A DNA stretch of 64,000 nt from Kalmusia sp. IMI 367209 (lineage: Eukaryota > Ascomycota > Dothideomycetes > Pleosporales > Didymosphaeriaceae): contig JAPEUQ010000007.1 in assembly GCA_027946365.1 (NCBI GenBank), forward strand, positions 620,001-684,000, given 5' to 3'. The position numbers were made by a program, and so were the translations under genes. Shown piece by piece: positions 46,332 to 56,266 of this stretch. The notes beneath the pieces are model-generated. The model was given only the letters and a program-made list of their open reading frames with translations, did no database searches and was not told the DNA's origin. Each line of letters opens with the position of its first letter. Position 1 is the first letter of the stretch.

Positions 46332-47076
46332 TCAATCAACAACGATCTTCTTCTTCTTCTCATCCCACTTACCCCCTAACCTCCCCGGCGCAACATACTT
46401 CAACGGCTTAGCGGCCAACACATCCTCAGCGGGCTTCTCCTTGCCTTCCTTCTCCTTCTCCTCGGCAGCCTTCGCGGCTTTCTCCTTGAGGCGGCGACGC
46501 TTGTTGCGCGCTTGCGTTTTCGTCAATGGCCTACTTCTTGTTAATGTCAAGTTCTACGTATGCCAACTCAGAGCGAAGCATGATCGACTGCACTGATGCT
46601 GAAGTGCAACGTTGTCATGAAGATTTCAGTTGACCGACACTTACGGGTCCAGCCCAGATTCTTCTTCGCGCTTGCGCTTCTCCTTCTTCTTCTCCTCCTT
46701 CTTGAGGGCAGCGTCGATCTGTTTCTCGGCTTCCTTGGCCTTGTTTGCTTTCTTTTGGGCTCGAAATCGCTGCTATACAAAAGCAATATTAGCAACGTTA
46801 TACACGCTACAACTACGTTAGGACTACACATAGCTTACCCAGTCGAGGGGGTAGGTTTCGGGGCGGCGGCCGGGTTTTCAAGGTGCTATCCATAATCAGT
46901 GCATGATCCAGAGAAAAGTCGCGGCTATCTGGTGAATCATGGCGCTCTCGACATTTGCGCAAGATATCGGTGCTAGTGAAGAATTGGAGGGTCTCAGGCG
47001 ATGCACAACGCGATCGGCATCTACGCATGGACCACGATGAAAGCACACGTCTCGCTCGACTTACCTTGGTCGACAT
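46332..47076 (-). pseudogene. Lysine-rich small conserved protein, one base out of frame
   Basis: Four exons on the minus strand: 47076-47065 (MSTK), 46885-46839, 46772-46645, 46530-46332. The last three read as PGRRPETYPLDW, QRFRAQKKANKAKEAEKQID and a Lys/Glu-rich coil, then LTKTQARNKRRRLKEK and KYVAPGRLGGKWDEKKKKIVVD. The summed length is 386 nt, one short of a multiple of three. In exon 2 the frame set by exon 1 differs from the protein-like frame, which meets a TGA just before an A4 run. One extra base in that run would restore a single frame. This may be a sequencing or assembly indel, a real frameshift, or a wrong exon 1. The protein is highly charged, perhaps nucleolar; family not assigned. 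Confidence 0.6.
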
Positions 47077-47558
47077 TGTGGCAGGCTTGGGCTCTACACT
47101 TTAGCCAGAGAGTCGGAGAACATCAGCAGCAGACTCACCCTATATACTACGCAGCGCGCTGTTGAGGCCGATGTTACACAGACGGCCAGTCATCCGTTCA
47201 AGAAGGAAGCCACGATCTTCGCCACCGTCCACGGCACCTCTTGCAAGTCGACACCACCATACTTAATACCTTGGACAAGCGGAAATTAAATGCTGTATTT
47301 ATATGGAACTAGTTACGAAGTTACTTTTAGAGGGAAGAAACGGCTGTTCTACTGTCTTCCAGAGGTGACGCAGGTGGCTGTGTCTTTGGAGAGGCATGGG
47401 TCGTTCCTTCTTCCTCGACAGAGCAGGAGCCGATGCCGCAAGCGGAACAGGACGAATTGCAAAATATATTGAATGATGGAGCCTGTGTCTTTGAATTCCT
47501 CCGGTTTCGTCAATCGTCAGCTTCGTGAAGTTTCGCTATTCGTGTCGTTCTGCTGATC
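47077..47558. promoter_or_regulatory. Upstream region shared by two divergent genes
   Basis: About 0.5 kb between the starts of the small lysine-rich gene and the GIY-YIG-like gene. No specific motif recognised. Confidence 0.4.
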
Positions 47559-48969
47559 ATGTCTTCCCTGCACCCTCTGCACCCGTACGCCCTCCTCGAG
47601 CACTTGGTGCGCGTTGTGCTGCCGGCAAAGTGCCGGAATGATACATTAATGGAGTTCTATCAAGACCAGCTTGACAGGCCGAATGAGGCCATTCAAGAGT
47701 GCAAGAACAAGCTTGCGGCTTGGGTTGTCGAGCTGTGGGATTTAGGAAAGCTGTACAAGCTAGAGAGGTAAATCCTCTTTTGAAATTCCACCCTAAACAT
47801 CCACCATCGCTTGCTTTTTCTTCCGTCTGATGTACCGCGTGCAGTCCTACTCATGTATCTTATATTCCCCACCCCCTCCCCCCTACTATACTCTTGCTCC
47901 TCATGACGCATCACGTGAAGATAGGATGGTCTAATCATGAATTGTAGCTTGAAGAGACTCGCGGTGACAGAGCCGCCTCAGCATGGCGTAGTTTACCTCG
48001 CGCTCGTCCAAGTTCACGACGAGAGTGGTGAGCGGCGATATGTTGGTCAGACAGAGAACGGGCACCAGCGAATCATGTTGAATCACCTTTCGCCTACGTA
48101 CCGCAAAGCGCATCCAAAATTTTTTTTACTTCCTCATGGATCGCGCCGATGCTGTTTCCTTCCTCCTTCCGGTTTCGGATCCAGACCTCAAATATGGCCC
48201 CATAATGAATATCCTGGAGCAGTGGATTTCTCTGGTCTTCCGGGCCTTGCTAGCCCATGATTTGAAGAGCAATATTGCTCCTACAAGTTTTTCCTGGATA
48301 GCTGGCGATGAGTTAGTCAAGGGGATCAACATTCGTGAACCCTTAGCCCAGGGTCTCACCTTTAATGAATGGCCAATGGCCAATAACAGATTCAAATTCT
48401 CACCAGATTCTCTGAAAAGGGAATGGTGGAATGTTTCGCGCCTCCAAGAAGTTGCCGATCGGCGTGAGTCTTTTCTACGGGGGGATATTTTCGACGGTTC
48501 ATTTTGGAACGCTCCTGGGTGGTACGGCAAGACAGATTTTGAATTCCAAATCTGGAGCGTAAAGTTTCGGGTCTTGCGTTCCGCATTGAAGCGTTTCGAG
48601 GAAGAGACCGTGCGAATTCTTTGCGAACTCTCTTCGCCTGGTACTAGTCACCCAAATTCTATCATCCGGGGCCTTTATTCTCCTCCGAAGTACGATGATC
48701 CAGCTCGGCGCCTCGGCGTGAAGATTTCTGGCGATTTTAAAGGTCATCATCATATAAAGTCAGGATCCATGTGGGTTCAGATGGAAGGCGATGGTGCCAA
48801 GGGCATCTCTCGCTGCAACCGTTTGGTGGACTGGCTAGAGAACCTGGACACCGAAGAGTTGAGGCCTCGGCGCTGGTATCCAGCAAACAGGAACTTAGGT
48901 CGGCCTCGCTGTGGTTATACACAGCACCCAGCGGATGTCGGGGAGGAGTGGAGGAATTTGGGAGACTGA
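47559..48969 (+). pseudogene. GIY-YIG-like protein gene, broken by a T8 run
   Basis: Exon 1 47559-47767 (MSSLHPLHPYALLEHLVRVV) and exon 2 47948-48969 with a 180-bp intron. After the intron the frame gives HGVVYLALVQVHDESGERRY then VGQTENGHQRI, resembling a GIY-YIG nuclease core (VYL and YVGQT, with a trailing RI..H). At 48119-48126 a T8 run shifts the frame. The downstream frame starts FLMDRADAVSFLLP and is protein-like to the stop at 48969. The total is one base over a multiple of three, so one T fewer would give about 409 aa. The C-terminal 280 residues are unassigned. The break could be an assembly indel or a real mutation. The GIY-YIG call is tentative, as the spacing between the two motifs is a few residues longer than usual. 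Confidence 0.5.
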
Positions 48970-50085
48970 GAAGTAGTAAACTCCTACCTTGAGTACACTT
49001 GGTCACTTGTACTAACGGCGCATAGGTTGCTTCTGGCACCTTTCTTATCTCTCTGATCAAGGTCGCATGGAAACACTCTTCGAGGCGTTTTTCAACATGC
49101 TCAACCCTGATTCAGTATCCGTTGTTAAGACCCTTCATAGGGTTATGATTGACGTAATACTGCAGCTGTTTTGACAGCTGCTGGTGTAGTGGTTTATTAA
49201 AAAGCCCTTGCCAGCCTGCAGAGACTTCCCAGCGTTCCTACGGGAGCATGGCTGTCGAAGCAGGAAACCACCCTTTTCACCGTATTTAAACTCGATGAGA
49301 TATGTACGGGGAAGAGCTTCACGAATACGTTGTGCCTCGAGAAGCCTTACGGTGCATAATGCCGCTGTAGAGACATGCAATAAGGTAAGGATTCACTTCA
49401 TGCTATGATGGATGTCTGTCAAACTCGTCATAATTCGACAAAGATACGTGATATTTAGCTGAAATTGCTTACTGATCATGTTCTTCGTCCATACTATAGA
49501 TGGCAGCTACTGCGCTAGTCAACACCGCTGGTGTTTTCGACCTGTGGAAAGGTACGAATTTATGAGAGAGTCGCAACACATTCAAATATGGATTGAGATC
49601 CTATAGCGCTTATTTTACCTACGGTAGGTAAGTCTTAGTGGATACTAGTGTTCTTAGCTAACAAAACTGCTGCGATTGATATCATTGGTACCTCAAAAAG
49701 CTATCTATTTACTTTGGAGAATTTTTCAAGAGTCACTAAATGAAAGGTTTGGTATATATAGTGAATGGGCCCCTGAAGATGGGGAGATGCCGAACTTGTT
49801 TGTCTGGAGGGGAAGCAAGGCTGGCGACAAGGTCCAAGTGACTAACTAATTACCACAGTAAAAACCACAACTCAAACAGCATGATCATGGCCTCTATACT
49901 ATCTATCAAAGCACGTACTTATTATATGCGGCATTCGCTGGTGTACAAGCTGCCAAACAGCCATACGTGCTAGCCGAACTCAGCCTAGCCTCGCAACAAA
50001 AAAAGCCAACGCAAAAAAGACATAATTGAAGGCTCTCATATTTGAACAGACGACCTACCACAAACGCCAAAAAATTGCTAAAAAA
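48970..50085. other. Intergenic region downstream of U6
   Basis: About 1.1 kb, AT-rich in its second half. A possible short exon (ATGGCAGCTACTGCGCTAGT at 49501 followed by a GTACGA donor) could not be built into a gene. A GTTCAAAT segment near 50040 (minus strand) might act as a B-box-like element downstream of U6. Confidence 0.4.
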
Positions 50086-50089
50086 AAAA
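50080..50089 (-). terminator. RNA polymerase III T-tract terminator of U6
   Basis: Ten consecutive T on the minus strand directly after the U6 3' end (GCTACCA), a standard polymerase III stop. Confidence 0.85.
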
Positions 50090-50235
50090 TGGTAGCTTCT
50101 CTTTGACTGCGAATTAAGTCAGTATTATTCGCAGATATTGATAGTGAGTAACTCACTTGAGCGTGTCATCCTTAGTGCAGGGGCCATGCTAATCTTCTCT
50201 GTATCGTTTCAAATTGACCAAATGTCCGAAGACAA
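50086..50235 (-). ncRNA. U6: U6 spliceosomal snRNA with an mRNA-type intron
   Basis: Exon 1 is about 50235-50157 and exon 2 50106-50086; the 50-bp intron is 50156-50107 (5' GTGAGT, branch-like TACTGAC, 3' TTCGCAG). The mature RNA is about 100 nt. It has the 5' stem-loop GTCTTCGGAC, the ACAGAGA box, the AGC triad (GATTAGCATGG), the ISL region GCCCCTGCACTAAGGATGAC and the U-rich 3' end. U6 pairs with U4 and then U2, and forms the catalytic core of the spliceosome. The intron lies just 3' of the ISL. TATATA about 25 bp upstream and a T10 tract downstream mark a polymerase III gene. The exact splice point has a TCAA ambiguity, but the spliced sequence equals the intronless copy at 45.7 kb. Confidence 0.95.
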
Positions 50236-50257
50236 AGTCTTCAAATTTTAGATCCAC

Positions 50258-50263
50258 TATATA
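50258..50263 (-). promoter_or_regulatory. TATA box of the U6 gene
   Basis: TATATA lies about 23-28 bp upstream of the inferred U6 5' end on the minus strand, the usual place for the TATA element of polymerase III U6 promoters. Confidence 0.75.
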
Positions 50264-50841
50264 CCAAATAATACCGTCGAGCTTCGCTGGAGCTTATTGC
50301 GCGTTGTCGTTTGTGCTGAGATCAAAGCTTGCAATGGCGCCTGGAAACGCGGCAAATGATACTAGTCCGTGCACTAGAACATAAAATTCCAGCCTTAGTT
50401 TGGATCGGCGGCCATCGCTAGAGCATCCACGCATACCACGTCGATTATCTTACCCGAGGTCAATCCGCAGCAATGATTTGGACCATCCGAAGGCGACGGG
50501 GCCCAGTGAAGATTTGGTCTCATCCAGTGGCGTCTCTCGATACTCCGGGGCCTAGGATGTAACCAAAGCATGTTCTCCTCGTGCGCCTTAGTTACGCGTG
50601 GGACTGTGCAAAAGTATCTGAAGCCTAGTTCCAAACGGATGCATCGGCCGATAACTTGAGCCCAAGTACAGTTGCTACTCAAGCGAAATTTTCCTAAATT
50701 CATAAAGTACCCAGCAGGTGGACTCGAGACACCGCACCAGAAGGAATCAGAGAAGGCTCCAGGGAAATCGCTTCTCCTCATAGCCCTCTAGGTAGAAAGC
50801 CGCGCCAGATCACTCGAGGATCCAAGATCCGATCGCACTTC

Positions 50842-50866
50842 GTCCAGTCCAGTCCAGTCCAGTCCA
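50842..50866 (+). repeat. Microsatellite (GTCCA)5
   Basis: Five perfect copies of GTCCA in tandem. Confidence 0.9.
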
Positions 50867-51708
50867 AGCGGTTGATGTCGTTCTGGCAGATTCAAGGCCT
50901 ACAAAAGCGCCCATCCCAATGCTAGAGCGGAGAGCAATGCGTGGGCCGTGATGGCTGCGAGTTACTCTACGATGCACAGTACACTCGTCGTAAGTATACA
51001 CGTACGTTGCAGTGCTCAACGCTAATACTCGTAACACTGCCTCAAGCCACGCAGTTTTGGACTTCTAGATCCAATGCCACTGTTATATCGCGTCCCCTCT
51101 CGTCTTGTGTTTTTGTGTTTAGACTTTTAAGAAAGAAAAAAAACTTACTTACCTTCTGCCACTATCTCTACTCTACTGCAAGCCATACTCGCACTGAAAA
51201 CGCGAAGCGCGCGATTAAGCAACCGTCGCGTAGTCTTTTTGAAGACGTGTTTTCGGATTTTCGTCTCAAAGTGCGGGGGAAGGGCATCCTGCATCTAGCG
51301 GCCGAGTTTCGGAGCTCGGAGATCGTTGTAATCAAATGAGCGATACGCCCCATAGACGCGCCGGTTGAGACGAAGGAGTATCATGGACTCTAAACTGTGC
51401 ATGGAATTGCTGGAGGAGACGCGAGAAAGGGGGTAAAGCTGGCGCAAGGACGGGCAATCAAAGGGAAAAGGAGTGGTGTGAACACAGTCCAAAGAGCCCC
51501 TTCGCGAGCGCGTCTCTGGTTTTGCGTTCATTGTCGTACTTCACGAGCATCACTATTCACTTTACGAGCGTTCTGAGCGTAGATATAGTGTTGAAAAAGC
51601 AAGCCTATGATTACGAAATAATAACACCCCCAGCCTACGCTATGCATAGAAGTAACAACGCACGATCGATATCCTCCCCAAAACGACTCTGTTATTATCA
51701 ACCTTCTC

Positions 51709-52931
51709 CTACGCCGCCCTTGCGCTCGATATCGGCCTCTCATCTTCCCCAACCCGCTTCCTGATCTCCATCTGCTCCACTTCCAGATGCTGAGTCTTCT
51801 TCTCTATCTTGACCGCTCCAATGTAGTCCACCGCATCGTTTCCACTCGCATTCGCATACGGTGTTGGCGGCGGGGACTGTACCGACACACCCTCTACTAG
51901 CACCTTCTCCTTCTCCTCTTCCTTGACCTCGGGCTTCCGCGTCCCAAGGGGCGGGTCGAATCGCTTCCTGATAGTCTCGATCATCTTGCCGAACCAGAAC
52001 CAATTCAGGCCGTTGAGCGTGATGTTGGATGCCAGGTAGCAGCCCGCGAGCCACAAGGGCACCGAGCGGTCGCCAGCAAACTGCATGATGTCCGATCCCG
52101 GGATGAGAGCGGGGTCGACGGTGGTACCGTTGCTGAGCTTGCCGAGCTCCGGGTCGTGCAGCGTGAACTCGCCGGCCGTGAGCGCGCGGTAGACGTCGTA
52201 AAAGACGCGGATAGACTGGTAGGAGCCCCAGACGAGGCGGCAGCCGAAGAAGGTGCAGAGGAGGAAGATGCCGTTGTAGAGCTGGACCTTTGAACCCGTC
52301 ATGTTCAGCTTGTCGCAGAACCAGTGGATATTCAAGAACGGGCTGGAGAGTTCATATAGAATGAACGTGGGCCCGTAGAAGTTGACGAAAGGTCTCTGCA
52401 TCGCGCATTAGTACCCCGCGGCCTGCACGACCCTTCATGGAGACTTACGAAACCCAGCGAGAACACGAACAGCGCGGATACGGCATGCGCCAGCATCCCT
52501 GGCCCAAAGATGCTGAGATGCTGCACCGTGATAAACAGATCCCACAAAAAGTATCCTCCCGCAAATGCCTGTATCAACCCTCCAGCACCCGTGTACCCAT
52601 GCACCTTGCCCATCCAATTCATCTCACCCCTCTCTTCGTCCTTCCACATGACCCATAGCGCGAGCACGCAGATGAGCACGCTCTGCACAAACGACACGAT
52701 GTGCACATCCCAATTAAGTTTTGTGCGCGCGTTGAGGCTGTTGTATATCCGCGGGAAGAAGAAGCGCGAGAAGAGAGGCGAGATGTAGACGTTGGTTGTG
52801 TGGTAGAGGGTCAAGGCGAAGAGCACTTCGTGGATATGCAGCGGGAGGGTGTTCAGCGAGACATAGGCAGCGAAGGGCTCGGTGTACTGCTGTAACCAGT
52901 TGGGACAGTGGAACGGGAAGGGGTCGTGCAT
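51709..52931 (-). CDS. TLC-domain multi-pass membrane protein
   Basis: Two exons on the minus strand: 52931-52449 and 52395-51709 (53-bp intron, phase 0, joining FSLGF to RPFVNFYGP), 389 aa. About six to seven helices are visible, with TLC hallmarks: NLNTLPLHIHEVLFALTLYH-type opening, FLWDLFITVQHLSIFGPGML (Asp and His in the core), and FYGPTFILYELSSPFLNIHW. The C-terminal 90 residues are cytoplasmic, charged, with EVKEEEKEKVLVEG. This is closest to the TMEM56/TLCD-type branch of the TRAM-LAG1-CLN8 superfamily rather than ceramide synthase, as there is no Lag1p motif (HxxGT). The function is probably in membrane lipid composition. The start at 52931 is chosen over 53039, whose extra residues are low-complexity. 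Confidence 0.82.
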
Positions 52932-54265
52932 GGTGCGAGGTGGTTCGTGGTGAGCCGTTTGACGCAAGGGAGAGGTGCGTAGTCGACGGCGATGGCGATA
53001 ACAAGAAGTCTCTATGCCAACATACAGACGATGGCGCAATCTGGGACACGCGGGTGTTTATGAGCGAAGGGGCCGTGGGCGGCGCGGCCAAGGCAGCGGG
53101 CGGAGGTAATGGGTCAGCTCCGCAGCCTTCAATGTTGAGCGTGCAGGTTCCCAGGTTCCCTCGTGCCTCGGCGGTGCGTACGAACAAAGCGCTGCCGAAT
53201 CAGATAACCGCACCGCCAGGCATTCACACAGCTAGCAGGGCTCAAGGTTTAGCATACTCGCACGACCTAGTCACACACGCTCTGGGCTACATCGTGGCAC
53301 TTTGGCAAGCTGCTCGAATTCAAGACGGTGGACACGAGACCACGTCATGGGCTAGTCTTGATAGGTGGGTTTCGGGACGCTCAGCTACACCGCCACATGA
53401 GGCGTCGTGCAGTAGCTTGTGAATTAGCTCCCGTCTCGTCCGACACGCGTTGGTGACGACTTTCGCGACAACGATTATGTGTTGTTGTGGCTGTTCAAGA
53501 GTTGTGATAAAGATAGATGAAGGTTGGAGCGGTAGTATGAGCCATGGGAAGTTTGATGTATTGAGAATCCGGTAATAAGCACGCCTCGGAAAATCAGCAA
53601 CTCTCAAGTCGGGTATCAATATCGGAAGACGTGCTGATAAATATTGTAAGAATGCCAGATCAATGATCGAAGTATCGGCTTTTAGGGTGCTTAACCAACG
53701 GTTCTTACACTTGGAGTCACCCAAGCGTTGTGCATATGCTCCAATAACAGTGCTCTACGTATGTAGTTCGTTCCATCTGATGAAGAAAGGAGCAAAAGTA
53801 CTGTGAAGTCTTGTAACTAGTGAGTCGTATTACTGCCGAGGAAGATGTTACGGGCGTGGTTGTCCTGCTTGAGGGACTCTTGTCGAACTTCGTATGAAAT
53901 GCGCGTTTTGAATTGTCGTGCCATGAGCCGAAACGCAGTTCTTCCCTGTCTTATCGACCGCATAGTAAAGCTCTAATGGACTTTATAGGACCTTCATAGA
54001 GCTGTGGGAATTTGATAATTCCATCTCGGAGACGAGCTTGGAAGGCTACAAAACGCGTTCCAACCGGAGGACGCGTCGTGGGGTGAGAGCAGGGGTCATG
54101 CTTGGCGGACGCTCCCGCAGAAAGTTCCGACGGAGCTCTAGAGCTGCGTCTCTGGCTGATTCATTGTCTTCTACCTCATAGCAGACCAGATTGTGAGCCA
54201 ATACGTTTGTCATCCTTTCGGGATACGGAATATATCATTCCCGTAGATAGTCCAATGGCTCAAAG
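52932..54265. other. Intergenic region between divergent genes
   Basis: About 1.3 kb that must hold the promoters of the TLC and SerRS genes. No other feature seen. Confidence 0.5.
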
Positions 54266-55819
54266 ATGAAACCTTTACAATTGCTCTTTCCGAGAACATG
54301 CGCGGCCTGCCGCACGCAGCTCCAAACCAAGCATACCATCTCTCGAATACCACGCACTCCTCGCCGCGCTTACACCAGACCCGCGTTCGCACCTAAGCCT
54401 GCAATCGACATCAAGCACATCCGCCAGAACCCTGGGCTTCACGAACAAAATTGCATCGACCGCAACTACGCCGCACATAGCAAATCCTCATGGCGCATCA
54501 TCGAGCTACACGAGCAATGGCTGGCGCTGCAGCAAAATGCCCGCCATCTCAGAGAACGGAACAACCTGATACGCGGCAAGCTGGCCAAGGCGAAATCACA
54601 CGGCGCGAGCGAAGGAGATGGTGAAAGCAGGGAGTCGCTCATCGACGAAGCGAAAGCTTTGAAAGCGGAGATCGGAGTCATTGAGCAGAAAGAAGCATTG
54701 CTTCAAGAAGAGATTGACAACCTCGCGCAGGACCTGCCAAATTTGAGCAGCACAAACACACCCGTGGGTACGGAGCCGCAGGTCCTAGAATACATCAACG
54801 ATCATCCCGAGGCGGAGTCCTCACAGTCAGACCGTGTCTGGAGATCGCACGTACACATTGGCTCGGAGCTTGGGATACTGGACTTTGCGGCCGCGGCGCA
54901 GACATCGGGATGGGGGTGGTACTTCCTTGTGGGGGATGCGGCGATGCTCGAACAGGCGCTCGTGCAATACGCGCTCAGCGTGGCGAGGAAGCGTGGCTGG
55001 AAAGTCGTAGCACCGCCATCGCTGGTCTACTCACATGTTGCGTCAGCATGCGGATTCCAGCCAAGAGACCAGAATGGAGAACAGCAAGTCTATGCCATCG
55101 AGCAGGCAGACAAGGATCAGGCGAAACCGCAGCTCGTGCTCGCGGGCACCGCCGAGATCCCACTCGCAGGCATGAAAGCGAACCAGACGTTTGAGGACGC
55201 CGAACTTCCCCTGAAGACGGTCGGAGTCTCACGGTGTTATCGTGCTGAAGCGGGCGCTCGCGGGATAGACACCAAAGGCCTGTATCGCGTGCACGAGTTC
55301 ACCAAAGTGGAAATGTTCGCATGGACCGCGCCTGACACCAACGATTCAGAGCATTTCACCGCCGACACTGGCTCGAATTCAGAAACCATCTTCAACGAGA
55401 TGTTGTCCATGCAAAAAGAGATATTGCAGAGCCTCGGTCTACATTGCCGCATTTTGGAGATGCCAACGACGGACCTCGGAGCGAGCGCGACTAGGAAAAT
55501 AGATATCGAAGCTTTCTTTCCGTCAAGGCGTGAAAAAGACGAAGGGTGGGGCGAGGTCACATCTACATCCATCTGCACAGATTACCAGAGCCGACGGCTG
55601 CATACCAGAGTGCGGCTAGGAAAGACGGGCGGCAAGCTAGAGTTTCCGTACACGCTGAATGGCACTGCTCTTGCTGTTCCGCGCGTATTGGCAGCTATCC
55701 TGGAGAATTCTTGGAACGAGAGCGACTATTCCGTGACTATACCGGCTGTCCTGCGACCTTTCATGGGCGGGCAAGAGAAGATACAAGGCCACAAGATCCA
55801 CGGTACGGGGAATTATTGA
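54266..55819 (+). CDS. DIA4: Mitochondrial seryl-tRNA synthetase
   Basis: A single exon of 517 aa. The N-terminus (about 40 residues, Arg/Thr-rich, few acids) is a mitochondrial targeting peptide. A predicted helical arm for tRNA binding follows (about 85-165, ERNNLIRGKLAKAKSH and KALKAEIGVIEQKEALLQEE). The class II core has AGTAEIPLAGM (293 onward), motif 2 VSRCYRAEAG..GLYRVHEFTKVEMF (from 321) and motif 3 NGTALAVPRVLAAILEN (from 465). It charges mitochondrial tRNA-Ser. DIA4 is the yeast name for the mitochondrial enzyme. Start is the first Met in frame, with a good presequence. Confidence 0.93.
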   Translation: MKPLQLLFPRTCAACRTQLQTKHTISRIPRTPRRAYTRPAFAPKPAIDIKHIRQNPGLHEQNCIDRNYAAHSKSSWRIIELHEQWLALQQNARHLRERNNLIRGKLAKAKSHGASEGDGESRESLIDEAKALKAEIGVIEQKEALLQEEIDNLAQDLPNLSSTNTPVGTEPQVLEYINDHPEAESSQSDRVWRSHVHIGSELGILDFAAAAQTSGWGWYFLVGDAAMLEQALVQYALSVARKRGWKVVAPPSLVYSHVASACGFQPRDQNGEQQVYAIEQADKDQAKPQLVLAGTAEIPLAGMKANQTFEDAELPLKTVGVSRCYRAEAGARGIDTKGLYRVHEFTKVEMFAWTAPDTNDSEHFTADTGSNSETIFNEMLSMQKEILQSLGLHCRILEMPTTDLGASATRKIDIEAFFPSRREKDEGWGEVTSTSICTDYQSRRLHTRVRLGKTGGKLEFPYTLNGTALAVPRVLAAILENSWNESDYSVTIPAVLRPFMGGQEKIQGHKIHGTGNY

Positions 55820-56266
55820 GACTGAGGAAGCGTATGCCGTTGGAACTGGAGACTGTACGCACTGATGTAAAGAATAACTCTGTACCATATTTGTTCCAAA
55901 AGTCAACTGTATATACCTTACCCAAGACTACTCACGATCTGGTCAGTAATCTACATCCACCAAGCCCTCCACCATCTGCGCACCAGCGTCCAGCTCTAAG
56001 AGAAAAATACTAGGTATAGATTCTAGACCCAATCTTGGTAGTTGCATTGAAAGTTGTCCAGCATCTTGATACCTCGTAGGATGCGGCTATGCACCAATGG
56101 CGGTGACTTCCCAGCTAGGTCTAGCAGCCTCGCAAAGCCACACGCCTCTCAGCTACCTCAGGACCATAGGCAGACAGACCCGCAAAACTTACACTTTACC
56201 TCCAACTTTCTCTTATTCCTTCGTGTCTCCTTCATATGTACTCTCAAATGACCCTAAAAACCAACC
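55820..56266. other. Intergenic region
   Basis: About 0.45 kb between tandem genes; SerRS terminator and HET gene promoter. Nothing specific seen. Confidence 0.45.

Larger units (their letters stand above)
50238..51708. other. Intergenic region
   Basis: It holds the U6 promoter at its left end and a GTCCA pentanucleotide repeat at 50842-50866. The minus-strand open frame 50395-50781 has no recognisable motif. No gene is supported. Confidence 0.45.

Noticed and set aside
50395..50781. Minus-strand open frame of 128 codons
   Set aside because: No recognisable domain and no plausible partner exon; not enough to call a gene.
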